Source: JASFYU01 sp045046905 (GTDB lineage Bacteria; Bacteroidota; Bacteroidia; Flavobacteriales; Flavobacteriaceae). Taken from it: 64,000 nucleotides of DNA. A model generated the notes under the pieces. That model searched no databases. It was given only the letters and a program-made list of their open reading frames with translations, and was not told the DNA's origin. The position numbers were made by a program, and so were the translations under genes. Shown here in pieces: positions 56,338 through 64,000 of the stretch; position 1 is the first letter of the stretch; each line of letters starts with the position of its first letter. Location of the stretch: contig JASFYU010000066.1 in the NCBI GenBank assembly GCA_045046905.1, positions 1 through 64,000 on the forward strand, written 5' to 3'.

Positions 56338-57384
56338 ATGTCTTTTTCTAAAGAAATTCTTCTTTGGTATTCCATAAACAAACGGGCGCTTCCTTGGCGT
56401 GACTATAGAGACCCCTATCGAATTTGGCTTTCGGAAATTATATTACAGCAGACACGGGTAGTACAAGGCACTCCATATTATCTTAAATTTTTAAAAAATT
56501 TTCCTACCATTGAGGATTTGGCCTGTGCGTCAGAGGAGAAAGTTTTGAAGTTATGGCAGGGTTTGGGGTATTATTCAAGGGCACGAAACCTGCATGCGAC
56601 CGCCAAGAGGGTAGTTGCGGAATATGATGGTAAATTTCCAGACACCTATAGCGAACTTCTGAAACTAAAGGGCATTGGAGACTATACGGCAAGTGCTATT
56701 GCTTCGATCTGTTTTGATGCTCCTGAGCCCGTAGTAGATGGTAATGTTTACCGTGTTCTTTCTCGGTATTTTGGTGTAGACATACCCATAAATAGCCCCA
56801 AGGGCATTACCTATTTTAAGGAATTGGCCAGGCGAGTCATGAACACAGAAAGTATTCGTGATTACAATCAGGGTATTATGGAATTCGGGGCCATTCAGTG
56901 TAGCCCCAAAAAACCCGATTGTTTAAGGTGTCCTTTGGCTGATAGTTGTGTCGCACTTCAGGAGAATCGCACGGGTATCTTGCCGATAAAAATAAACAAA
57001 ACAAAGATTAAGAACAGGTATTTTAATTATCTGGTATTCTTGGATCAAGAAGAGAAAACGGTTCTATATCAGCGAAAGGGCAAGGGTATATGGCAGAATT
57101 TGTGGGAGTTTCCTCTTTTGGAGACCGAAGCGGAGATTGATATAGAAGAGGTGCAACAGCGATTGCCCGAAATGATGCGATTCAATGATGCCCCAGAAAT
57201 ATATCAATTCAATGAGCGTATAATTGTTCACAAACTCTCTCATCAACACCTGTACACCAAGTTTTGGATAGTGAAAACTGGTACAGCATTAGAAGATGGT
57301 ATGGTATTGGCTGATTTGGACAATTATCCAGTTCCTGTTTTGATCTCTGATTTCATAAATACGTTTAAAAATTCGTATTTTTGA
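56338..57384 (+). CDS. mutY: A/G-specific adenine glycosylase
   Basis: 348 residues from ATG 56338; a TTG at 56332 would add two residues only. It removes adenine mispaired with 8-oxoguanine. Catalytic Glu in SEIILQQTRV, helix-hairpin-helix LKGIGDYTASAIASI, catalytic Asp in PVVDGNVYRVLSR, 4Fe-4S cluster cysteines in CSPKKPDCLRCPLADSC, and a C-terminal NUDIX-like domain (VLYQRKGKGIWQNLWEFPL). ssb begins within 20 nt, so mutY-ssb are co-transcribed. Confidence 0.96.
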   Translation: MSFSKEILLWYSINKRALPWRDYRDPYRIWLSEIILQQTRVVQGTPYYLKFLKNFPTIEDLACASEEKVLKLWQGLGYYSRARNLHATAKRVVAEYDGKFPDTYSELLKLKGIGDYTASAIASICFDAPEPVVDGNVYRVLSRYFGVDIPINSPKGITYFKELARRVMNTESIRDYNQGIMEFGAIQCSPKKPDCLRCPLADSCVALQENRTGILPIKINKTKIKNRYFNYLVFLDQEEKTVLYQRKGKGIWQNLWEFPLLETEAEIDIEEVQQRLPEMMRFNDAPEIYQFNERIIVHKLSHQHLYTKFWIVKTGTALEDGMVLADLDNYPVPVLISDFINTFKNSYF

Positions 57385-57403
57385 TTAAATATATATGAAG
57401 GTT

Positions 57404-57874
57404 ATGAGTGGAACGCTGAATAAGGTGATGTTGATTGGGCATTTGGGTGATGAGGTAAAAATGCACTATTTTGAAGGGGGTGGCTGTATTGGCCGCTTTC
57501 CTATAGCGACCAATGAGACCTATACGAACAAGCAGACCGGAGAAAAGGTGACCAATACCGATTGGCATAATGTTGTGATTCGCAACAAGGCTGCTGAAAT
57601 TTGTGAAAAGTACCTTAGTAAGGGTGATAAGATATACGTCGAAGGGCGGTTAAAAAACCGGCAATGGCAGGGTGAGGATGGCAATACGCGTTATACCACC
57701 GAAGTACATGTACAGGATTTCACATTTTTATCAACCAAGAAAGAAAGTACGACCAATGCTCAATCAGCTGTGCAGGACCAACAACATAATGCCCCTATTG
57801 CAAATACGGATGTAAAGCCTAAGGAGGCTCCTGCCGTAATCGAGCAAGAGCAGGATGATGATTTGCCGTTTTAA
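57404..57874 (+). CDS. ssb: single-stranded DNA-binding protein
   Basis: 156 residues from ATG 57404; ATG 57395 would add MKV. OB-fold with MSGTLNKVMLIGHLGDEVKMHYFEGG and NTDWHNVVIRNKAAEICEKYLSKGDKIYVEGRL. The C-terminal tip DDDLPF is the protein-interaction tail. The linker is Gln/Lys-rich. It lies between mutY and gldE, an arrangement I associate with flavobacteria. Confidence 0.96.
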   Translation: MSGTLNKVMLIGHLGDEVKMHYFEGGGCIGRFPIATNETYTNKQTGEKVTNTDWHNVVIRNKAAEICEKYLSKGDKIYVEGRLKNRQWQGEDGNTRYTTEVHVQDFTFLSTKKESTTNAQSAVQDQQHNAPIANTDVKPKEAPAVIEQEQDDDLPF

Positions 57875-58147
57875 AAAATAAATAGAGGTCAGGCACTTGA
57901 AAATAGACTAGATTATGGTGATATGGTGCGGCCAAAACCAATTGTATGTACTCAGATTATCCGCGAAATGCGTTCAGTACTGAATTATGTTATATCAATC
58001 AATTTTTAGTGTCATTTAAGAGCCAAAATACAGATGTGATCCGTCTTGCTCCCCAAGGCTATATTCTTGTTTCTTTCTCAAGAGTAGAAGCAATAGAATA
58101 CAGAATATCTGGTATGCTTTCCCTCATAAAAACTAAATTTTTGGCTA

Positions 58148-59473
58148 TTGGATTCTGACCCCCTTAGTTTACTTTTAAATTTTATCGCTCTCGACAGTGT
58201 TCTTACGCTCAAGGTATTGATACTGATATTGCTATTGCTTTGTTCTGCAATGATTTCGGGGGCGGAAGTGGCATTTTTTGGTCTTTCGCCGACTGATATC
58301 AATGCCCTTGAAGAAAAAAAATCTGCGAAAAGTAGTATCGTGGTCAAGTTGCTGGATCAACCAAAAAAACTGTTGGCTACTATTCTAATAGTGAACAATG
58401 CCATTAATATTGGTATTGTTCTTTTGTTCAATATAATCGGAGACACCTTGTTCTCTAGTATCAATTATGTATTGTTCGACTTTGTCTCAGTTCGTTTTTT
58501 ATTAGAGGTAGTCGTAGCTACATTTTTGATATTGATGTTCGGCGAGATCTTGCCCAAAATTTATGCCAGTCGAAACCAAGTTAAATTCGCCCATTTTATG
58601 GCCTATCCACTGAAGGTATTGGATTTTATTTTTTCGCCCTTGAGCTTGCCCATGCGCGCCGGAACTGTTTTTTTACATACGAAATTGGGCAAAGAAAAAT
58701 CGAGCTTGAACGTAGATTATCTTTCTCAAGCGTTGAAGCTAACCTCTCACGGTGACACCAGCAAGCAGGAACAGAGGATTTTAGAAGGTATTGTGTCTTT
58801 TGGTAATACCGACACCAAACAGGTTATGAGGCCGCGGATTGATATATTCGCTCTTGAGGAAGAAATGAAATTTACTGAGGTCATAGCGAAAATAAAAACG
58901 CACGGGCATTCTAGAATACCGGTTTTTTCGGAGAATATGGATAATGTACTCGGTATCCTCTATGTCAAGGACCTGTTGCCCCATATAGATCGAAAAACCT
59001 TTAATTGGATGTCTTTGATACGGGAGCCTTATTTTGTGCCCGAGAATAAAAAGCTAGATGACCTGCTGTTAGAATTTCAGGAAAAGAAAAATCACCTTGC
59101 CATTGTTGTAGATGAGTACGGGGGCACCTCGGGTATTGTGACCCTTGAAGATATCATTGAGGAAATCGTTGGTGATATCAGTGATGAGTTCGATGATGAA
59201 GACCTAATTTTTTCAAAACTTGACGATTTTAACTATGTTTTTGAGGGAAAGACGGCGCTTAAAGATTTTTATAGGGTAGCTAAGATTGAAGATGAGGAAG
59301 ATTTTGAGGCTAAAAAAGGAGAATCGGAGACTATTGCCGGCTTTGTATTGGAAATTTCTGGAGGTTTTCCTAAAAAAGGAGAAAAAATAGTATTTAAAAA
59401 GTACCAATTTTTAGTGGAGAGCCTTGATAAGAAAAGATTGAAGCAAATAAAAGTAAGCCTTCCCCATGAATAG
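58148..59473 (+). CDS. gldE: gliding-motility-associated protein GldE
   Basis: 441 residues from TTG 58148 (LDSDPLSLLLNFIALDS-like start); no ATG is available, and neighbouring frames do not fit the family N-terminus. A CNNM/DUF21 membrane domain at about 15-195 (LLLCSAMISGAEVAFFGLSPTDINAL), two CBS domains at about 215-335 (HSRIPVFSENMDNVLGILYVKDLL; HLAIVVDEYGGTSGIVTLEDIIEEIVGD), and a CorC_HlyC domain at the end. GldE supports gliding together with GldD. The gldD gene overlaps its 3' end by 8 nt. Confidence 0.93.
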   Translation: MDSDPLSLLLNFIALDSVLTLKVLILILLLLCSAMISGAEVAFFGLSPTDINALEEKKSAKSSIVVKLLDQPKKLLATILIVNNAINIGIVLLFNIIGDTLFSSINYVLFDFVSVRFLLEVVVATFLILMFGEILPKIYASRNQVKFAHFMAYPLKVLDFIFSPLSLPMRAGTVFLHTKLGKEKSSLNVDYLSQALKLTSHGDTSKQEQRILEGIVSFGNTDTKQVMRPRIDIFALEEEMKFTEVIAKIKTHGHSRIPVFSENMDNVLGILYVKDLLPHIDRKTFNWMSLIREPYFVPENKKLDDLLLEFQEKKNHLAIVVDEYGGTSGIVTLEDIIEEIVGDISDEFDDEDLIFSKLDDFNYVFEGKTALKDFYRVAKIEDEEDFEAKKGESETIAGFVLEISGGFPKKGEKIVFKKYQFLVESLDKKRLKQIKVSLPHE

Positions 59474-60023
59474 TAAATTTATTTTTTCGGTACTGCTGTG
59501 TGCGCTCTTCTTTACGAGCTGCAAAGAGGATACACTGCCCAAGCCTAGAGCTATGCTGCGTTTGGAATATCCTAAAACTGAATATGGGAAACTGAGTACT
59601 GAGAATTTCGAATTTCAAAGAAACCATTTGGCAAAAGTGAAGATTCAAGACCAAAATGCACTTAGCTTAAATTATCCTGGAATGAAAGGAGCTATCTTTA
59701 TCAACTACAAGAGAGTGAATGGTAATTTGAACAAACTCTTGTCTGATGCACAACGGTTGAGCTATGAGCATGCAGCAAAGGCCGATGGCATTAAACAGCA
59801 GGAGTTCTTGAATACTAAAGACAAGGTTTACGGTATGTTTTATGCAGTAAGCGGAGATGCCGCCTCACAAGCCCAGTTTTATGCCACCGATAGTACTGAG
59901 CATTTTGTAATGGGATCTCTCTACTTTTATGCACGGCCGAACTATGATTCGATTTATCCTGCCGCCTCTTATTTACAAGAAGATATGGGCCGTATTCTCG
60001 AGACGTTAAAATGGAGAAATTAA
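59466..60023 (+). CDS. gldD: gliding motility lipoprotein GldD
   Basis: 185 residues. Lipobox FFTSC (Cys19), then the family phrases KPRAMLRLEYPKTEYG, NYPGMKGAIFINYKRVNGNLNKLLSDAQRLSYEHAAKADGI and HFVMGSLYFYARPNYDSIYPAASYLQEDM. GldD is required for gliding and for the associated type IX secretion in Flavobacterium. It overlaps gldE, so translation is coupled. Confidence 0.95.
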   Translation: MNSKFIFSVLLCALFFTSCKEDTLPKPRAMLRLEYPKTEYGKLSTENFEFQRNHLAKVKIQDQNALSLNYPGMKGAIFINYKRVNGNLNKLLSDAQRLSYEHAAKADGIKQQEFLNTKDKVYGMFYAVSGDAASQAQFYATDSTEHFVMGSLYFYARPNYDSIYPAASYLQEDMGRILETLKWRN

Positions 60024-60029
60024 ACCACT

Positions 60030-60449
60030 TTATTCCTTTAAAAGTAGCTTGGCATTCTCGATACTCGTATTGATTTGCTCGCGCAATGCTCTTATTTTTC
60101 CCTCTTCTTCATTCAACCATTTTTGTTTCTCCTCACTGAGGGCCTTTCCATTTAGGATTTCATCTGAATCGAATCGGTTTCCGAAACCTTGCATCCAGTC
60201 CATCATTGATTTATGTGATGCTTGCAGACCTTCTCTAGCCTGCTTGTGTTCTATGCCGATTTCTGTGCTGTCCTCCTTGTCGCTGAGCTCTTTGACCATG
60301 CTGCCTAAAGTGCTCATTTTTGGCATCACCTCGTCATGTATGGCCATTACTAGTTTCATTTGAGTGTTTTCTTTTTCTTTCTTTTCCTCCTTGCATGATA
60401 TCATAGTTACGGTTGTAAAGACCATAAGTAAATAGGCTATTTTTTTCAT
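60030..60449 (-). CDS. small helical lipoprotein, function unknown
   Basis: 139 residues. Lipobox MISC (Cys19) followed by KEEKKEKE and a mostly alpha-helical, Met/Glu/Lys-rich sequence (MKLVMAIHDEVMPKMSTLGSMVKELSDKE; HKSMMDWMQGFGNRF; EEKQKWLNEEEGKIRALREQINTSIENAKLLL). Probably periplasmic. The methionine and histidine content could bind metal, but there is no known family motif. Convergent with gldD, 6 nt apart. Confidence 0.75.
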   Translation of the reverse strand: MKKIAYLLMVFTTVTMISCKEEKKEKENTQMKLVMAIHDEVMPKMSTLGSMVKELSDKEDSTEIGIEHKQAREGLQASHKSMMDWMQGFGNRFDSDEILNGKALSEEKQKWLNEEEGKIRALREQINTSIENAKLLLKE

Positions 60450-60469
60450 ATGTTTGAATTTAACTTTTA

Positions 60470-60602
60470 ATCCCTCATGGAGGGTTTAATTTTCCGATGC
60501 CTGCCCGCCTGTGGTGGGACTTGCCTCGTTCCGATTGCTATCGGAATAGATATTGTTTTTTCTGAAGCATAGCTCATACTTTGGGTCGAGCTTATTGATT
60601 CG
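60470..60602 (+). repeat. mosaic intergenic repeat, copy F
   Basis: Head AATCCCTCATGGAGGGTTTAA, CCTGCCCGCCTGTGGTGGG middle, the palindrome TTCCGATTGCTATCGGAA at 60529-60546, and the tail CATAGCTCATACTTTGGGTC. The tail aligns over about 65 nt with copy B. Confidence 0.75.
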
Positions 60603-60684
60603 TCAATTGTTTTGAAATTTCACATGCTGCGCAAAGAACAAATTCGGCCTAGAGCGTTTTTCCTCTTTCCTTTTTCGTTTTTTC

Positions 60685-60757
60685 TCTCAAGTCTCAAGTC
60701 TCAAGTCTCAAGTCTCAAGTCTCAAGTCTCAAGTCTCAAGTCTCAAGTCTCAAGTCT
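60685..60757 (+). repeat. heptanucleotide tandem repeat, TCTCAAG x 10
   Basis: Ten perfect copies of TCTCAAG (60685-60754) plus a partial unit, immediately after the repeat tail of copy F. It is not inside a credible gene. The rest of 60603-60994 holds no gene or promoter that I can support. Confidence 0.95.
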
Positions 60758-60994
60758 ATTTTTCACATGTAAATATAAACCATTCCTGTTATTGAAACCC
60801 TGCGATTTTAAATCATTGGCAGCGCAAATAACAGAAATGGTCAAATAAAACCATTAGTGTCCTGAAAAATAGTATTTATGACAAAATCAGGCGTAAATAC
60901 CAGTGTCTCAACGTTTATAAAAGATGTTTTTCGCTTTTGTAAAATAGTAAGATGATAGTCAGATTGTCGTAGCGGTCTTACATCTTTAACTAGA

Positions 60995-62089
60995 TTACAG
61001 GGAATATTGCAACCCTAGGGTCAAGGTTTCTTTATTTTTTAATTGAATACCGTTCAGGTCTTGGTATAAGGGATACCCGAATTCAAAACCTAGACGAAGA
61101 TTTTTTAAGGCCCCGTTCGCGATATAGGTATTGAGCCCTATTCCTGAATTAATAAAATTGCCGCCTGAATTATTGGTATCGGCGGTAATCACCATCATGG
61201 GGTTGAGTCTAGGGTCGATACCGTTGATTTCTTCTATAGTCAAACCTTCGACACGTACTGAAAAGCTAAGCCAATTGGCCGCTTTTATCGCCACCCAATT
61301 GTTCAAGCTATATCGATTTCCGTAGCTATAATCTCTGTCGTTCTTTCCAAATCTAAAAGTGCCTTTCAATTGTAGCCCGTAAGAGAATAGATTGCCCTGA
61401 CATAGATAGGTCAGTCCTAAATTAGTGTCAAAAGTGCCGCTGCCGATTTGCATGGGGTAGGGCAGTTCTGCTTTGTTGGGGGCAGAGGCGGGGATTACAT
61501 CACTTTGGGTTATGCTTCCGGTCGGAATGGAAAATCCTAATTGTGCGTGCATAGTCTGTTTGTTCTTGTTAAAGAACTCGTACAATCCTGAAATTTGAAT
61601 ATCCCCAAAACCTGAGGCTTCGGTCGTAAATGAACCGCCCATTCGGGTGATATGATCCATCTTCATATTTAGGTAATTGAACATGACCATTACTGTTATC
61701 CTGTCGCTAGGAGCGTACATGGCTCCTAACATATGCATATTCATGGGCATTTTTGTTGGCGTAACCATATAGTTGCTTAGGGCGTTGTCAAAGGAGGTGT
61801 CATCTTTTCCCTGTCTTAGGTCCTCCATATTCATAGACATATAAAGGTAACTGAACATCCATCCGCCTTTGCTGTGCATATGGTCGCCCATAATTGAAAT
61901 TGGGGAGTGACCGTCAGGCCTTCCTGCAGACCATTTTTCAATAATTGCGTCGGTTGTTTCTTGCGCACATAGTGCAACTGTTGCCATTACAAGAATGGCT
62001 GAGATATATATTTTCAAAATATTTTTTTTAAGATGTAGAAATCGAAGTAGTTTCAATATTTTGGGTTTAACCGAGAAATATTGAAACAA
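60995..62089 (-). CDS. Met-rich outer-membrane transporter-like protein
   Basis: At most 364 residues from ATG 62089; a TTG start near 62013 (MKIYISAILVMATVALCAQ) gives a cleaner signal peptide and is quite likely. A beta-strand-rich MetA/phenol-pathway-like porin. The mature start EKWSAGRPDGHSPISIMGDHMHSKGGWMFSYLYMSMNMEDLRQG is rich in Met and His, as in metal-handling proteins, and MPMNMHMLGAMYAP follows. The C-terminal strand ends LGLQYSL. It lies 58 nt downstream of a small Cys-motif gene, so the two probably form one transcript. Copper or silver handling is an inference only. Confidence 0.75.
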   Translation of the reverse strand: MFQYFSVKPKILKLLRFLHLKKNILKIYISAILVMATVALCAQETTDAIIEKWSAGRPDGHSPISIMGDHMHSKGGWMFSYLYMSMNMEDLRQGKDDTSFDNALSNYMVTPTKMPMNMHMLGAMYAPSDRITVMVMFNYLNMKMDHITRMGGSFTTEASGFGDIQISGLYEFFNKNKQTMHAQLGFSIPTGSITQSDVIPASAPNKAELPYPMQIGSGTFDTNLGLTYLCQGNLFSYGLQLKGTFRFGKNDRDYSYGNRYSLNNWVAIKAANWLSFSVRVEGLTIEEINGIDPRLNPMMVITADTNNSGGNFINSGIGLNTYIANGALKNLRLGFEFGYPLYQDLNGIQLKNKETLTLGLQYSL

Positions 62090-62147
62090 ATTCAGTAAAG
62101 TCAGGCCTTGCCAATCCCATGTGGAATTAGAGACTGTGAAAGGAATA

Positions 62148-62522
62148 CTATGAAAGAATACCGGGTGGGCGAAAGTTGCTATCGCTATAGATAAAGCTGT
62201 AATTATTGCAATAGCGCAGAAAGCTATTGTTGGTTATGATTTTTTCTTTCGGAAGGTCTACAGAGACAAAGGTCACAAAGCCTATGGGGTATTCTTCCAT
62301 CGCTATTTTGGGTGGCTTTTGTTTTTTTTCTTCGTTCTGTGCACTTAGTTTTTGCATCAGGTAACATTTTCCGTTACACTGCAGTTCTACTTTTTTCTTA
62401 TTTACGCAGAGAAATTCAGCAATATAATCCTGATTTATAACATACTCGAACAAGGGAAGAACGGGCCGTATCATAGCCAGAATATAGAGAAGAACAAAAA
62501 AGGTGGCCCCAAGTGATTTCAA
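62148..62522 (-). CDS. small membrane protein with C-x-GKC motif
   Basis: 124 residues. An N-terminal membrane helix at about 5-28 (LGATFFVLLYILAMIRPVLPLF), Cys39 in EFLCVNKKKVELQCNGKCYLMQKL, and a soluble tail. The pairing ELQCNGKCYLM suggests metal or haem binding or a disulphide. Similar proteins are often found beside metal-response genes in Bacteroidota. It is first in a two-gene run with the Met-rich transporter; a TATTTTTG box lies 17 nt before the start. Confidence 0.6.
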   Translation of the reverse strand: MKSLGATFFVLLYILAMIRPVLPLFEYVINQDYIAEFLCVNKKKVELQCNGKCYLMQKLSAQNEEKKQKPPKIAMEEYPIGFVTFVSVDLPKEKIITNNSFLRYCNNYSFIYSDSNFRPPGILS

Positions 62523-62538
62523 GACGTTCTGTTTTTTA

Positions 62539-62546
62539 CAAAAATA
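62539..62546 (-). promoter_or_regulatory. -7 box of the Cys-motif/transporter pair
   Basis: TATTTTTG on the minus strand, exact consensus. Upstream lies an ACCAC-tttt-GTGGT dyad (62567-62580) placed between this promoter and the divergent DMT gene. Confidence 0.5.
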
Positions 62547-62593
62547 TATAAGGATAACTAAAAAGCACCACTTTTGTGGTTAAATTGTACGTG

Positions 62594-63475
62594 ATGAACG
62601 ACTACAGAAAAAAGTGGATCTACCTTATTTTATTATCCTTGATCTGGGGCTCTTCTTTCTTGCTTATCAAAAAGGCGCTCATAGGCTTTTCACCCGTTCA
62701 ATTAGGAAGTTTGCGCATTGTTTTCGCTTCTCTTTTTCTCTTTGTTTTTGGTTTTCGAAGCCTGAGGCAAATAAGCATCAAGGACTGGAAATGGGTAACC
62801 ATTGTAGGGTTTTTGAGTTCTTTTTTTCCGCCCTTTTTGTTTGCCTTGGCGCAGACTGAGATTGATAGTGGGGTGACCTCGATATTTAATTCGGTGGTAC
62901 CCTTGCTGACTACGGTTGTCGGAATTTCCCTTTTTGGAGCCAGTATCTCAAAAAAACAAATAGTAGGAGTTTTTGTGGGTCTGGTAGGTATGTTAGTACT
63001 GGTGGTTGCCGGAATGGAATTTAGATCTGATCAGAACTATGTGTACGCTGGTTTTATTTTAATCTCGGCCTTGGGGTATGCATTCAATATTAATGTAATT
63101 AAGAAACACCTGAGTCATTTAAGTCCGTTAGCGATAACCACGGCAAGCTTTGCAGTTGCCTTTTTGCCCGCTTTGCTAGTGGTCTGTAATGCTGGCCTTC
63201 TCAGTGAATTAGACAATAACCCATTGATTTATGATGCCTTGTGGTACCTGCTTGCCCTTGCGTTCTTGGGTACTTCAGTTGCTAATATTATTTTTAATAA
63301 GTTGATTCATTTGTCGAGCCCCGTTTTCTCGGCATCGGTCACCTACACTATTCCGTTAGTGGCAATTTTTTGGGGCCTGTGGGATGGCGAAACCATAAAT
63401 ATGTTTCAATTGATAGGTGGGGTTATTATTTTTTTTGGTGTGTATTTGGTAAATAGAAGAAAAAGAGGGGTATAA
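62594..63475 (+). CDS. EamA/DMT-family transporter
   Basis: 293 residues from ATG 62594; a GTG at 62576 would add six residues. Ten membrane helices in two EamA halves: LILLSLIWGSSFLLIKKALIGFSPVQLGSLRIVFASLFLF in the first, and GFILISALGYAFNINVIKKHLSHLSP ... ASVTYTIPLVAIFWGLWDGETI in the second. A drug/metabolite exporter of unknown substrate. Divergent from the Cys-motif gene. Confidence 0.92.
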   Translation: MNDYRKKWIYLILLSLIWGSSFLLIKKALIGFSPVQLGSLRIVFASLFLFVFGFRSLRQISIKDWKWVTIVGFLSSFFPPFLFALAQTEIDSGVTSIFNSVVPLLTTVVGISLFGASISKKQIVGVFVGLVGMLVLVVAGMEFRSDQNYVYAGFILISALGYAFNINVIKKHLSHLSPLAITTASFAVAFLPALLVVCNAGLLSELDNNPLIYDALWYLLALAFLGTSVANIIFNKLIHLSSPVFSASVTYTIPLVAIFWGLWDGETINMFQLIGGVIIFFGVYLVNRRKRGV

Positions 63476-63485
63476 GTAGTTTATT

Positions 63486-63600
63486 CTCATCACTTGGGTT
63501 TAATACCCTCCCGATTGCTATCGAGACTGCATCGAAATAAATATGTTTTGGCCTCATTTATACCTCGTATGCCTGCATCGAAATAGTTGATTGTTAATTG
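63486..63600 (+). repeat. mosaic intergenic repeat, copy J
   Basis: CCGATTGCTATCGAGACTGC palindrome remnant and a tail ATACCTCGTATGCCTGCATC, as in copies G and I, followed by TTGATTGTTAATTGTTTGGG. It starts right after the DMT transporter stop. Confidence 0.6.
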
Positions 63601-63660
63601 TTTGGGACAGCTGATAGATATTAAGTAACTTAAAGGGCATAATCCTAAAATTTCAAGTGT

Positions 63661-64000
63661 ATGAAAGAGTTCGCCCTTCCTATTCGGTTCGGGGTAGCTA
63701 CTAGCGGCTGCCTAATTGCGTATTTTTTGATTCTTTCCCTTTTTAATCTTCATACCAATGTGTTTTATAGCCTTTTTAATGGGGTTATCACGGGCTTTGG
63801 AATTTATGAGGCCATAAAATATTTTAAGCGAAGTGATCAAGAAGGGTTTAATTACGGCAAAGGTTTTGTTACAGGAATCATCTCAGGAGGAGTTGCAACT
63901 CTAATTTTCACCTTGTTTTTTGCACTTTATTCTACTGAGTTTAATACTAGTTTCTTAGAAGAACTTTCTTCGGCTTGGGCCGAAGATTATAAGAATTTCG
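63661..64000 (+). CDS. DUF4199 membrane protein, N-terminal part only
   Basis: 113 residues visible, cut by the window end. MKEFALPIRFGVATSGCLIAYFLILSLFN is followed by a second helix (VFYSLFNGVITGFGIYEAIKYF) and the typical FNYGKGFVTGIISGGVATLIFTLFFALYS segment. DUF4199 proteins have four membrane helices; the family is common in Bacteroidota and has no proven role. Confidence 0.85.
   Translation, partial: MKEFALPIRFGVATSGCLIAYFLILSLFNLHTNVFYSLFNGVITGFGIYEAIKYFKRSDQEGFNYGKGFVTGIISGGVATLIFTLFFALYSTEFNTSFLEELSSAWAEDYKNF

Noticed and set aside
57946..58158. 70-codon open frame between ssb and gldE
   Set aside because: It runs into gldE in a different frame, has no family resemblance and no promoter; it is a chance frame in the gldE leader.
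60685..60757. CRISPR-like array
   Set aside because: Units are contiguous 7-mers without spacers, so it is a microsatellite.
60612..60848. 78-codon frame containing SSLKSQV repeats
   Set aside because: The repeat peptide is simply the translation of the TCTCAAG tandem repeat; flanking sequence shows no protein pattern.

Overview
The window reads as chromosomal DNA of a marine-type member of the Flavobacteriaceae (Bacteroidota). The evidence is the gliding genes gldE and gldD, SusC-style TonB receptors carrying an N-terminal carboxypeptidase-regulatory domain, DUF4270/DUF1080/DUF4199/DUF5689 proteins, an atpD-atpC pair apart from the rest of the ATP synthase genes, few Shine-Dalgarno sequences, and many promoters with the Bacteroidota -7 box TAnnTTTG. 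No rRNA, tRNA, CRISPR, phage or intact insertion sequence was seen. The genus cannot be fixed from sequence alone.

Layout. 1-450: a compact, strongly folded small-RNA candidate between a -7 box and a terminator. 0.45-5.2 kb: DUF3108 protein, tryptophan 2,3-dioxygenase family protein, M23 peptidase, pgi. 5.7-9.7 kb: TonB receptor, four-helix membrane protein, secreted DUF1080 protein. 9.9-15.2 kb: a secreted EEP nuclease/phosphatase divergent from a TonB receptor plus a DUF5689/lamin-tail lipoprotein, with a long perfect palindrome between them; this is the best candidate for an undescribed uptake system (nucleic acid or phosphate). 15.7-18.9 kb: katG and an ankyrin gene separated by a 264-bp MITE-like element. 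19.2-25.6 kb: omega-amidase, Ig-like lipoprotein, ComF, coiled-coil membrane protein, glyS, second DUF1080 protein. 25.8-31.5 kb: siderophore-type TonB receptor, exonuclease III, aldo/keto reductase, a 32-residue membrane peptide, radA. 31.8-36.2 kb: panC-panD-flippase-like-esterase-like run on the minus strand, divergent from a half-length glycogen synthase. 36.2-45.1 kb: DUF4270 lipoprotein with calcium-binding repeats, glmS, large TonB receptor, atpD-atpC. 45.5-52.2 kb: biotin cluster bioF-DUF2007-bioD-bioA, then a FabF-like ketoacyl synthase and bioB, with a Coa1-like gene on the opposite strand. 52.4-60.5 kb: JmjC-like oxygenase, recX, rng, a 29-residue basic ribosomal-type protein, HU, mutY, ssb, gldE, gldD, a lipoprotein. 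60.6-64 kb: heptanucleotide microsatellite, Met-rich outer-membrane transporter with a Cys-rich partner, DMT exporter, and the start of a DUF4199 protein cut by the window end.

A mosaic family of intergenic repeats, at least ten copies in 64 kb and nearly all in one orientation, sits just outside gene ends. In one case it supplies the annotated start codon of a gene. A 37-codon stub of an M61-type peptidase gene shows that gene loss next to a repeat has happened here. Several genes have a -7 box so close to the start codon that leaderless or near-leaderless mRNAs are predicted (bioF, glyS, recX), and several use TTG or GTG starts.
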